Shown: positions 23,981-35,589 of the stretch, in pieces
How positions within the stretch are numbered: position 1 is the first letter of the stretch
Layout: each line of letters begins with the position of its first letter
Source: Eutypa lata
Lineage: Eukaryota; Ascomycota; Sordariomycetes; Xylariales; Diatrypaceae
Reading direction: 5' to 3'
Assembly (NCBI GenBank): GCA_022661535.1
Contig: JAKULF010000003.1
Coordinates: 4,712,001 to 4,776,000 of the forward strand
DNA: 64,000 nt
Translations under genes and position numbers: made by a program
Notes under the pieces: model-generated
Told to the model about the DNA's origin: nothing
What the model saw: the letters and a program-made list of their open reading frames with translations, nothing else
Database searches by the model: none

Positions 23981-25633
23981 TCAAGATTCACTTGGCTCCA
24001 GCGTTACACCTCTGAAAAGAAAGGTTAGCTACGTTTGTGTAGGTATGATTGTGGGATATATTGAAAGCACTTACGCGGTAATGGTAGCCCAGCCGATCAG
24101 TCGCCAATGCTTCTCGATACGTCGACTCAGAGCAATCTTCTCGCCTAGGTTAGTGCAAGCAGGGCTCGTCAAGGACAGCTTAGCGGCATCCTGCTTTATG
24201 GCCGCAACCTTCGCACCTGTCGACGTAGATCCAATGTTAACCATGAGAACCTCGTTCTTAGTAAGCTTAGCAACCTTAGCTTGCTTGCCATCTGCCGTTC
24301 TGACACCGAGCAGTCTCTTGAGGAGATAGAAGTTGACCTCGATCTCGCTGTAGATAGCCGGGAGACGACCCTTCAGGCCAAGTACGAAACCAACAAGACG
24401 ATCGGCTCTGCACAGGGTCGGGTCGATTCGTGTTCCAACACCGATGAGACCTCCGGGAACGGCGTACTTGAGATCGTTGGACTCAGAGTTCAGGGAGACA
24501 ATACGACTAAAGATAGGCTTGCACTTAAGAGCACCCTTATCATCGCGGGTGACAATTCCTGGTCTGATCTCAACTTCGTCGCCCAACTTCAGAACACCAT
24601 GTAAGATACTGCCACCAGCAACACCACCCTTGAGCTCATCGATCTCGGCACCTGGCTTGTTAACATCAAAGGATCGGATAACCATCATGTGAGGTTCTTG
24701 CGTGAAATCTCTAACAGGGATAGGAATGGTGGTCACAAGAGCGTCGAGGACTGCATCGATATTGAATTTAAGCTGGGCCGAGATGGGGATGATGGGAGAC
24801 TTCGCCGCTGGCGTTCCTCGGACGAATTTTACGATGGACTGGTGATGTTGTAGGGCAGCCTCTTCTCGCATCAAATCGACCTTATTCTGAAGGATGATGA
24901 TCTTATCAAGCTTCATAATCTCGATAGCTGCCAAGTGCTCCGAGGTCTGAGGCTGGGGTACAGATTCGTTTCCTGCGATAAGGAGAAGCGCCGCGTCCAT
25001 GACGGCTGCTCCAGACAACATAGTGCTCATGAGAATATCATGACCAGGGCAGTCGACAAAGCTAGCCAAGGTCAGTAACTCGTACCAAGACTTAAATGAA
25101 TTGTAAAAGAGAACTCACGAGACATGGCGCAACAATCTGTAGGTACCGCTGCAGCCCTCTCGTTCGCAGGGCGGGTCGACCTCCTTGTCGCTCTTGTAAC
25201 TTCTAAAGCACGTCGGCCGGGGGCATTCCAGGTTGTCGCACTTGTAGATCTTGGCATTTGCATAACCCAATTTGATGGTAATGTTCCGGATCAGCTCGTT
25301 CTTGAACCTGACAGTCTGCACGCCTGAAATAGCCTTGACCACGGTAGACTTTCCGTGAGCGACGTGGCCGATAGTACCAATGTTGATGGTGGCTTGTCTT
25401 GCGATAATTTCGGGGGTCAATGGTGTGAGGGTGCTGGGGTCGAGGTCTTTCGCGTCGGTCTGGGGAGGGAGAGGGGGTCGTGCAACCTCAGGCGGCTGGG
25501 ACAGAGGGGATTTCTTCATAGCAGACTTGATAGGTCTCTCGGGAAGATCTTCGATGCCATCGTCGACATCGTTGACGGGGGACTCGTTGCCTGAGTCAGA
25601 CTCGGATTCGATGTCGTTCCCAAACTTATCCAT
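23981..25633 (-). CDS. GCD11: Translation initiation factor eIF2 gamma subunit (GCD11)
   Basis: Three exons on the minus strand: 25633-25119, 25061-24075 and 24011-23981, 510 residues. eIF2 gamma is the GTPase that carries initiator Met-tRNA to the 40S subunit. G1 is GHVAHGKS (89-96; Ala where many translational GTPases have Asp, normal for eIF2 gamma). The zinc knuckle cysteines are at about 132, 137, 142, 156 and 161. G3 DCPGH spans about 175-179 right after intron 1, and G4 NKVD is at about 230. Domains II and III ([31 protein letters not shown] block) follow. The last intron is needed: read through, translation stops after WATITA, while splicing gives GVTLEPSES, equivalent to the conserved TTLEP end of yeast Gcd11. 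The acidic/proline-rich N-terminal extension is typical of filamentous fungi. Confidence 0.96.
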
Positions 25634-28600
25634 GATTGCAATTCTTCTTCAATGACTGATGTTGTGTCTATAACCTGATTTCTTTCCTAGGGGGTTCTGG
25701 TACGTGTAAGTGTGTTCTATGACGTTTAATTGTTTAAATGTCACGATTGAAGGAATCTGAACTGGTGGTCAAATTCAAAATTCGTGTGGGGTTCTATTCT
25801 GCCTTAACAACCTTCCATCATGCAGGTGGTGGGTTATGACTCTTTCCCAGCTTAAGTAACTGATAAGATAAGGATTAACTAGTTAACTAAAATGAGGGGC
25901 AAAATGTACTAAGGTTACGTCGGCGTCGGTAATCTGGTGGTCTATGCTTTACCTCACTAAATAAAATATCTTAACAATAAATATTCCAAGCTTGCTTTAT
26001 AAAAATACATATTAACCAAGTTCATATCTCTGCTTTTTCGAACTAGATATAGGTGTATACCTAGAATTACTCATATATCAAGAACCAATCTTGCATATTC
26101 CACCAGGCTGCAAAACTTTTAACCAGTATGTAGGCCTGCATATCACCAGACGAGGCACTACGCACGTGGCAGGGCAGGTTTAATGTTGAAACTGAAGACT
26201 GGACAGCGACTGGTTTCTTTGTATCTACCTACCTAATGACCTCTTTAACATTGCGTCATAATCCAGGTTGGGAATACTCTATCGATCCTCCCGGAGCAAT
26301 TGTTGGACTGCAGCTGCATCGTTATTCGAAAGCCTAGAGGTAGATAGGTAAACCCGGAGATGTGTTCAGTTGCCAGGTCTAACTCATGCCTACCTAAGTC
26401 AGCTTCGTACTTAGCCTCTCACAATATCGGCTTTGCTAAAGAAAGCAGGAAAGCCACCATCATCAAAGAGAGAGAAGGAGAATGTGTGCATGTATGCATG
26501 TCTACTAGCGTGTTACTATTCCCAGACATGTAGGAGACTATCATAAGGCTATCTGACAGTGAGTGCAAGAGCAAGCGCTGCACAACAGATCCGAGGTGTG
26601 TTTTACTACACAGTATAGCTCTATAGCGTGGTGTTGGCTTGTTGCCTGTTGAATCTCATTACTTGGTGGCTGCATCCACATGTGCAGTCATTGTAGTATA
26701 GGGCGGCATTTATAAGATGCAAAAGATAGATGGTGGTTAAATACCTAAACTGGATGTTGGCCGAGCAGATTTGGAAGAATCAATCATTATATTGGATATT
26801 CGATCGCCCAATCGGTCTCCGCCATGAAATCAACACCCTTCACAGGCTTGCAACCGGGAGGTGGAGTGCAACCCACCCGGCTTAACATGAGAATTAATGG
26901 TGTACTCGGGCCTAAAAATAACTCTCAGGCTCTCTACTACGTAGCGAAAAGGCTCTGGTCCGGTTACACGGGCGTACCAATCTGGTCACAATGCCGATAT
27001 GGTACGATAGCCTAGATCACATACAGCGCACAGCATGAAGGAGGATGGGATGCAAAATCAATAACGAAACGGCACAGCCTGTGAGGCTTCCGCCACCCTA
27101 AATGGCGTAACGACCGGTACTGGACACTCTGTGATAGACAGCCTGCGGCTTGCATACTACTATGTGATAATTATTTATGTAGTCATCCCATCCCACCCAA
27201 CAGGCAAAGACCAAACAAACCCTTCAAAAATGATGTGAATAGTCTAATTTCTTACCCCGATGCGTTCAGCTTATATATTTATCCATATGTGACGCTGACA
27301 CTCATACACAAAATGTGTGCGAGTGCCAGCCTTTTGCATTTTCGGAGCGACCTAGAATACTGCGGGACCTAACTTGGGTACAAATGAATGAATCGGATGT
27401 ACCTTTCTTTCTTTCTATCTATCTATCCCATCTCTATCATGCTAAAGTGATTCGCTGATCTGGTAAGTAAGTAGGTAAGTAGGTAGGTAGGTGTTCGGAG
27501 CTGCCTCGGGAGGGTCGCCATGAACATTTTGCAATACACAGCGACCATACTCTAACTTTGTAGTGGTAAAGGAGACAAATGTGTAATAGTTTTCAAGGAA
27601 TACTCGGTAAGCCTGCAGGACCAGGTAGCTTACCGCCCTTGGACAATGGCAACCCTGCACCTCATTCCGTGGCATCACACGGATTTGCATTGTGATTGGA
27701 TATTTTATCTATTCGTGCATTTGGCCCCAAGGCTCATCTGCCTATCATGGTCGAGGATCATCAACAGGGGTCTATAAACAATAGCGCCGGGTCATGACCA
27801 ACATCCAATCACATCCCCCTCCCCCGCTCAAGCCTAAAAGACTCCCGGGGCTACCATGCCCATTCTCAACCTCTCGAGGGATTTTGCTATGTTGAACATG
27901 TCCAATCGTGGCTCTGTTCTGTGTCCAAGAGCTTGTTGGCTGCAACCGCCGGGGCGGCAATTCTAGGGTAGTAAATTCCTAACATCACGCACGACATAGT
28001 ATACTTCAAACTCGATAAGGACTAGGGGGAGGATTTGCTGCGAACTAGTTACCCTTGTTCCATTATCTCGAGCAATGTATTTCCCATTGGTCCCATGGAC
28101 TGAGAATCCAACTTGTCTTCGTGATAGACCTCCATAGCCCCTCTTCCCTCTCTAATATACCCAGCCTTTCTTGCTGTTCATGTCATTCTAATGCTGAACT
28201 TGGTACTTATTCTCCCTTTTTCCCATTGAAAGTGATATCATCCCATCAACGCAGTGCATTTGTTTGTCTCCCAGCTTTCGTAGGGAATCTCGATACCACA
28301 CGGATCGAGGATTCGGAATTATACCAGGCGCCCCCCGTCACGTACGGGCGTCTATTTCCTCGACGAATCGCCCACTGAGAGATTGACATCCTTAGCTTGC
28401 CCTATCAGAGGGAGAGTCCTAGCCGACTCGACAACTCTGGCCCACCGTGAGCCACCCCATCGCACGTCGAAGGCGAGTATCCGGTATCCGCTAACAGCCC
28501 CCATGCAGCAGAACCTTGGTTAGATGTCGAATGGGATCGTAGTCGCACTTACAAGCACGGCGCCTACATACTCAAAACCACCTCCTCCCCCAGCTATCTA

Positions 28601-28794
28601 GCCTTAGGTGATCTTCTTTCTTCGATAGCTGGCCTCTCTTATTCTATTCTCATATTGCTTCATACATGTCTTGAGTTATACACACCACCGAGCCTTGTTG
28701 AAGCATATATACATTGCCTAGAAGTCCGTCCGTGTAGAGCGTACTGTGTTCCCTTCCTTTGCTGTCGCTTTCATATTATATACCACACAACACA
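25634..28794. other. Long divergent intergenic region (eIF2 gamma / four-TM protein)
   Basis: About 3.2 kb, AT-rich near 25900-26100, with TCTT/TCTA and GTAG tetranucleotide runs near 27408-27427 and 27465-27492. Promoters of both flanking genes must lie at its ends. Short open frames (26824-27015, 28055-28378 on +, others on -) carry no recognisable domain. No RNA gene is recognised. Confidence 0.5.
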
Positions 28795-30443
28795 ATGGCG
28801 CCCCAAGACGATAGGAGGCGCCCTGCCGCCCTAAACCTTTCACCTTCCCGCTCATCATCAGCCGGCTCCTCCAGTACAGACTCATCACTTAAGCAGCCAA
28901 GGACACCAAGATTCGCAGAGGCGACCACCGTCTACTCACCAATCGAGGAAGGAAACATGCCGTTTAGCGAGAGGTCACAAGTAGCACAAGCCCAGCCCGC
29001 CGACGTTGGGTTTGGTTATATTAATGATTCAAATCAAAACGCACAATCGGTCAATATGCCGATGACGCCAAAATCGCCCCTGAAGAGCGCATTGAGAGTA
29101 CCGGGCACGCCAGGGAGGAGGTTCGACAACCCCCTGAGCCCGACATTCAGAGAAGAAGAAATCCTAGAAAAGCGAGAGAAGGACACCGATAAGGAGCAGG
29201 CAAAAGATCTGGTAAGTCTTTCCCAAGACGGTCAGTACGAGGTAGAACCCGACATGGCTAACACGCGCTACAGGGTATCAAAGTCAGGGTACGGATGGCC
29301 AAGTTCGCACTGCGCGGCGTCGGCTTCAGCTGCTCCCTGATCATCATCGCCATGCTCTCGTCCTCGTTCGCGATCTTCCGGACCACGTCGGCCCTGGCGC
29401 CGCAGAACGGGCTCCCGTCGTGGGCGTCGGGCACGCAGGTCTGGCCGCAGATCGTCGTCCTCTGCTCCGCCTGCGTCTCGCTGCTGGCCTGCATCCTCAT
29501 CTTCGTCGGGTACTGCCGCGGCGGCCACGCGCGCGCCGAGAAGGTCGGCGTCTACTACACGCTCTTCGCGTGCGGCTGGTTCATCTTCTCCATGTTCATG
29601 TGGGCGGCGTCGGCCGGCATCCTGCAGTTCTCCCGCAACAACAGCAACAACCAGGACATGTGGGGCTGGGCGTGCGTCGAGAACCACCGGTCGCAGCTCT
29701 TCCAGGACAAGGTCGACTATTCCCTCGTCTGCCGACTTCAGGTAAGAATCACTCACTCACTCACTCCCTCCCTTTTAGCACGCCTCTCTGCACACAAACC
29801 TAGAAGCTGACTCGTTGTATAGAACTGGACCTTGATCTGCATCATCATCGAGGTCGTCGTCGACGTCATTAGCATCGTCCTATACAGCGTCGTCTTCTAC
29901 CGCTACTATACGAAGCGGCGCCTGACCAAGTCGATGGACATGCGCGACCGCGCCCGCTCGGACCTGTACCTCGCCCAGCTGCGGTCGCAGTCGGCGCCCA
30001 ACACGCCCGGCTTCGGAGGCCCCAAGTCGCCCGCCTTCTCGCAGTACGCGCTGTCGCCGCGCTTCCCGCCCTCGCAGTTCAAGTCGCTCTCGGACATCTC
30101 CGAGTCGTCGCCGGTGCAGGCGCCGGTGGCGGCCTTCACGCCCGCAGCCCCTGTCGTCATCGCGGAGCCCCCTTCCGCCTTCGGCAAGAAGTCGTCCTCC
30201 CCCGAGAGCAGCAGCAGGCCCTTCGTACTTCAAGCACCGCCGCCCAAGGCGCCCTCTGCCACCCCCAAGCTGGGCCAGGGCGCCTTCCGGACACCGCCGC
30301 CCCAGACGACGACGTTCAACGAGCACGGGCCGTTGGCGCCGGGCGAGCAGCAGTACGAGGCCGTGCCCATCCCGGGCGCGTACGCCGATGCGGCTGTCAA
30401 GAGCCCACCCCCGGGGCAGACGAGCTTCGGGCAGATGCGGTGA
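28795..30443 (+). CDS. Conserved fungal four-transmembrane protein (MARVEL/tetraspan-like), function unknown
   Basis: Three exons: 28795-29211, 29274-29741 and 29823-30443, 501 residues; both introns are phase 0 GT-AG (the first contains GCTAAC before its acceptor). Residues 1-150 are predicted cytosolic and disordered with many Ser-Pro/Thr-Pro sites (TPKSPLKSALRVPGTPGRR). Four hydrophobic helices follow at about 155-175, 195-219, 230-257 and 296-324. The loop before TM4 carries Trp and two Cys residues (MWGWACVENH, LVCRLQ). The tail (about 325-501) is basic, then Pro/Ser/Ala-rich with SAPNTPGFGGPKSPAFSQYA-type phosphosites. The layout suggests a plasma-membrane scaffold with regulated termini, but I do not recognise a named family. 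Base composition changes sharply: the membrane and tail exons are much more GC-rich at third positions than exon 1. Confidence 0.85.
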
Positions 30444-33400
30444 TCACTCACTGGATCGAAAAGAAAGAATAAAAATAAAAATAAACCTCAAAAAAACAAC
30501 AAACAAAAACAAATTGTGATGAACTGAAAGAGAAAGGGGGGCTACAGTAGATGAATAATGGATTTTTCTTTTGTACAGCTGGGCTCGATGGGTCGACGGA
30601 CGAGATCCTACCTTCTCTCTATTTGTCTTACCCAGGTATCTATCCTCGTCCGTCGACCGATCTCTGCTTTACGAAAGGTATAGGGAAGGTATACCGGGCG
30701 TTGCGCGTGTGTGTAGGTATGGTGTGGGTTGGGAACTCTTGAACAAATACCTCTTCGTACTTATTTATTTATACCTCTTGATGGGCGGATTTCACCAGGC
30801 AAACTTATATCTTTGCACTTTTTATTTTTATTATTATCTATCTCAAAACGACACCAAACATGCTGATGCTGGACCGCTCTCGTTCGCATCGGTGTAATTA
30901 CGATCGACTACTATCACCTATATAGTCATCAAGAAAGAAATGAGCTTTTCACATTATACTCGAACTGTGATTTGTGCGCTGCCAATAAACTTCACCTCTA
31001 ACTGCTCATAGGTGCCCACTGTGACGACGAACTGTGCTAACCTTAAAACTTACACATAGTATTGGCATAGATAGTTACAACGAACCAGCGCTCAAAACAC
31101 GATCCTATAGTGCGTTCTAGAGCCATTCGTTAGTAGGATTATTGAGCTAGTGTCACACTCTGAGACTATCGGGAAATTTAGAGGGCAGACTGCGGTCTCT
31201 TCATCAGGTCGGGCTGCCTCTGACGGGTTTCAACCAGTTCTTGAGGCCTGGGTTTCTCTAACGGGTGGTACATGTGCTGTGCCGTGCTCATTGACGTAGC
31301 TTACTAGGCCATGCCGCAATATGTCCTTCTTCTGTAGAAGTTGGTTACAATGGCCTGTCTTGGCCCGGACCTTCCATACTATATATACAGAGCCGCTTCG
31401 ATACAGAGGGATGATTGCATCACTAACGATTCTCATATGAAAGCATCTTTAACTCGTCAAGGCACTAAAATGATGACAACACGGACATGAATAAGTACTT
31501 TCATCTATGCTTACACAGTGTAGAGTACTAGCTAGAAGATCACTCCAAATATGAGAAGGAAGTGAGAGAGGTAAGAAAGATTGTGCCACGCATGGCTCTT
31601 AGCCGACGACGTCGATGACACGATAGCGAAACCGCCAAAAAGCACACATTAGTAGACGGGCTATACACATTTCCAATTTGGAGGCAAAGCATCGTCCCGA
31701 GACTTCGTATTTGCGCCTAGAGCCAAAAGACATGACTCAAATTGAAAATCCATTAGAGGAACAGCCTGGCTTAACTGTCAGAAAAAAAAAGCCTCGATAG
31801 TTACTTGTGCTGGGCATGCATCCATCCATCCCCCTTGGGGGACGAAAGTGTAATCTCTTGATGCATCCATTCTACGCCGTAATTCACTACTCTGGGAAGC
31901 GGCTGGTCTTGTCTCATGCGAGATTGCCTCCCTAACGTTACCTACATCTACGGTAGGTACATACAGCAAAAAGTATGTAGGTATAGGTAGGGGATTTAGC
32001 GAAAGGGGATGCATGCATTCCGCATTCCGCAAGCGCCCGCCACCGAACGGGAGTGGAAAGAGTGGCCCCCAATGACCCCCTGAACGTGCCGTGCCGAGAT
32101 CTGGCGCTTACAAGTTGTAGTGGAGCTTTATGCTATGTAGACAGGTAGATAAAGTGCTCAGGAACATTAACTACCTACCGGCTCGTCTTAACGACTTAGT
32201 AGGTACCTACATAGGGTTGTAACGAATCTGTCTATCTGCATATGTCTTCCTTCGCTTCCCTTGCATACTGTATACTTCATACCAAAGCTCCAAAAATGTG
32301 TATCACCTATGTAGGAGAATTCTGGTTTATTGAGAAACAAGTTCCGAGTTGTGGAAGAACCCCTCAGTCGGAGCTGTTCATATTGGGGGGTTTTCTGCTT
32401 CATTACGCTTTGCAACTAAACGCCAAGATATATATTTTTTTGTTTTGAAGCGGTGTTGTTTATATAGACTAGATTCTTCGACTTACGCATCTATTCCTAA
32501 CCACGACCGCCTGGTTCAGGACACCAAATTGCTACCCATGGCTCTCAAAACTGAAGCTAAAATGAGCCGACTACCTACCTACCTACTTGTTATGAGGTTT
32601 TAGCAAACCACCAACGTAGCTTGAGGGGCTTTGGATTAAGTATGTGATGATTACCATATTTATTAGTGTACCTAAGGATTGACCTGACATTTAACCTCGC
32701 CTACTCATGCCAGTGTAAATGTAAACCTGGGTTTAGCTTGGGAAGGTATCCCAACTACAAGACCTCCCAAAAAATCAGCGACGCAGAAGAAGTCATGGCG
32801 TATATTCGCCTAAGCAGCCAATGCCTATGATGACAGTAACAGTTTTTTATGAAAATTAACTTACTTAAACTTCAAGTGATCAAGATTACCACTTTGCTAG
32901 GAGGGTAAGAAAGATATTCATGTTATAAACGAAGGGGCTTTTTGTACAAGGCATGCTTTTGAGGACTGTTCAACCTACCAGATTTAAAATGGTCAAGTAT
33001 ACGTTAGAAAGGCAGAATCATGTTTAGATTCTGTTGTAAGACTCCATGATAGCCTGTCGAACTGGTAGTTATCTAAGCTATGTACCTAGCTTTACCTACA
33101 CTTGTAGTTATCCAAGCCTCTTACAGGATGTCAGAACGTAGGTAAGTTAATCATCCGCAAATTTCTTATCTTACTCCTCCGAGAACTAGGTAATGTATCA
33201 GTAAGTCAATCTACTCAAATTCCTTTCTTTGAAACTTGCCTAATTATCAAGCAGGTATTATCATCTTCTTCTTGGAGTAAATGAAATGAGTGAAATTGCC
33301 TATATCAGTCAGTTCCAAAGCTGGAAGTTCTCGTGCTGACAGTTGCCATCAGTGTCATTCCCAATTGGCCAATAAGGGGGCACAGCTGTAAACCGCGTGC

Positions 33401-33647
33401 TGAGACGGTCATCTGATAGGTTCATCTGGTCTCGAGACCCACTCACATGAACTTTCTCTCATGTGCTAATCAAATGTAGCTTTAACTGTAAGTTCTATGG
33501 TACCTACGTACGGTCTGCTTACACGTCTCCAAAATCTCATAGCAACAAAAAAAAAAAAGCCAAATAATCAAGGAAGGGACTGTCACCTGTCTCAGTGCGA
33601 CAAGCGTCATCAACCACTTTACTACCTACCTACTTTATATATAAAAT
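30444..33647. other. Long intergenic region upstream of UMP kinase
   Basis: About 3.2 kb. The first few hundred bases are the A-rich 3' flank of the four-TM gene. Farther on are inverted ACCTAC/GTAGGT copies near 31937-31963 and 32199-32213, an ACCT tandem run near 32573-32586, and an A12 run near 33547. No gene can be supported; open frames on both strands are short and family-less. Confidence 0.5.
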
Positions 33648-34859
33648 ATGGCAATTCCTACCATGCAGCGCCTGCTCTGGCGGCAGGTGGCGAGAACATC
33701 ATTCAAGCACATTATCGCAGGCCGAACAACAACAACCACTACCCCCTTAACAACAGCATCCTTTAGAACATCATCATCGCCGACATCCCCTATTTTCAGG
33801 TCCGTGCGGAATAACCCCCCGTCGCGTCGAGCGTACAGCACGGAGCCGCCCAAGAGCACCGGAAACCAGGTCAAGTTCTGGCCATTCCTGGTTATCATCG
33901 CAGCTGGGACGGGAGGCTACGTCTTGTTGGCGAACAGGAGAAAAGGTTAGTTGGAAGAGAACATTCATTTTTTGGTTGGGTTGGGTTTAGTTGGTTTGAT
34001 GCCATTATCGCTCCCCCTATTGTAATCCCATCCCATACGAGATCACCGAACCACCGACCACCTACCACCTACCACCCCTATATACCCCCTATACTCGTTA
34101 ATGCGAACGAACGAACGAACGAACGAAACGAGCGAACTACCTAGCTAACCATTCCCCCGACAAACAGAAATGACCACGGTCGACGGGACGACGCCGCAGC
34201 TCGGCGCGCCGGCCAAATCGACGCCGACCTTCTCGCCCGACGACGTGACGGTGGTGTTCGTGCTCGGCGGGCCGGGCGCCGGCAAGGGGACGCAGTGCGC
34301 GCGCCTGGTGTCGGACTACGGGTTCACGCACCTGTCGGCGGGCGACCTGCTGCGGGCGGAGCAGCAGCGCCCGGGGAGCCAGTTCGGCGACCTGATCCGC
34401 GACTACATCAAGAACGGGGAGATCGTGCCGATGGAGGTGACGGTGCAGCTGCTGGAGAACGCGATGGCGGCGGCGGTGGACCCGGCGGGCTCGGGCGCCG
34501 TGCGGGGCAAGAAGGGCCGGTTCCTGATCGACGGGTTCCCGCGCAAGTTCGACCAGGCCGTCAGGTTCGAGGAGGCCGTCTGCCCCGCCAAGCTCGTCCT
34601 CTTCTTCGACTGCCCCGAGTCCGAGATGGAGCGCCGCCTGCTCGAGCGCGGGAAGACGAGCGGCCGCTCCGACGACAACGCCGACAGCATCCGCAAGCGC
34701 TTCCGCACCTTCGTCGAGACTTCCATGCCCGTCGTCGAGTACTACTCCAAGCAGGACAAGGTCCTCGCCGTCGACGCCCGCCCGAAGCCCGAGGACGTCT
34801 ACCGCACGACGCAGAAGGAGCTCGAGAGCCGTCTCAGCAAGGAGCTGCAGAAGGCTTGA
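33648..34859 (+). CDS. URA6: UMP-CMP (uridylate) kinase with spliced mitochondrial/TM leader
   Basis: Two exons, 33648-33945 and 34168-34859, 329 residues. The intron starts GTTAGTTGG and ends GCTAACC-N(12)-AAACAG, an excellent branch and acceptor, and joins the parts in frame (phase 1). Exon 1 encodes a basic, Thr/Ser-rich presequence with RRAYS at 60-64 (fits an R-3 processing site). A hydrophobic segment [19 protein letters not shown] (about 77-95) precedes NRRK. Exon 2 is a complete nucleoside monophosphate kinase: P-loop GGPGAGKGT (133-141), [15 protein letters not shown]-site [38 protein letters not shown] and [11 protein letters not shown]. It phosphorylates UMP/CMP to the diphosphates. 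Filamentous fungi have similar leadered Ura6 proteins (from memory). Translation from Met101 (34170) would give the classical 229-residue soluble enzyme. Confidence 0.85.
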
Positions 34860-35589
34860 TTGCGTTTGATGGGGGCGTTCGTGCCGGGAGGTAGACAGAT
34901 ACACAGACGGACAGACAGACAGACAGACAGCCTGATGGAATGGAATGGATTGGGTTGGGTTGAGTTGGTTGGTAGGTTGGTTGGTCAGTTGGTTATAGAC
35001 AAAAACAACAACGTAAGAGACGGGAAGCACACGTAATGGGTAGATAAACGATTTGACGCGCATTAGTTGGCGGAAAGAGAAGAGGACAGACTGCTGCTGC
35101 TACTGCTGCATAGAAAGTAACCCATTCGTGCGGTGAGCGTGCGGCATTTTCACCTGTACCATTATCACAAGACGGAAGACGACCTATTTCCTTGATTATT
35201 ACAACCTCCTGGCCACTATATACTTTTTTGTTGTATAGAGTAATTGATCCATGTCATCGCAGATAAAATGCATTTCCGTTAGCTGTTTTTTTAATCTATA
35301 GCCTTTTTTATCTATGCTATTGAGAGTACCGTTTCCGACGGACTTGGGTGGGTGGGTGTCCACAACACGGAATGCGCTTCGGCGTGCATCATGAAGGGAA
35401 AAAGATGTCATATGCGCCTCCTCATCGGCCATGGCTCATCATCTCGGTTTATCAAAACATTCGCAAGCAATCCTCTCGCATCAGCCTGCCCGCCTGCCCG
35501 CCTGCCGTACGCCATATGACTTTTCCAATGAACCAGTCGAAAACACGGAAACTATAGGGAGGGAGAGGGACCATACTCTCTGGAGGAGT
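34860..35589. other. Convergent intergenic region between UMP kinase and eIF3m
   Basis: Contains a CAGA tetranucleotide run near 34906-34930 and TGG/TTGG runs near 34945-34990. Only 3' UTR-like sequence is seen. Confidence 0.6.

Noticed and set aside
33648..33950. A separate 100-residue mitochondrial protein gene
   Set aside because: The stop is the second codon after a good donor, and the next exon with CTAACC branch and CAG acceptor continues in frame into UMP kinase.
34104..34128. GAAC tandem repeats as a regulatory array
   Set aside because: A simple (CGAA)n microsatellite inside the UMP kinase intron; no evidence of function.
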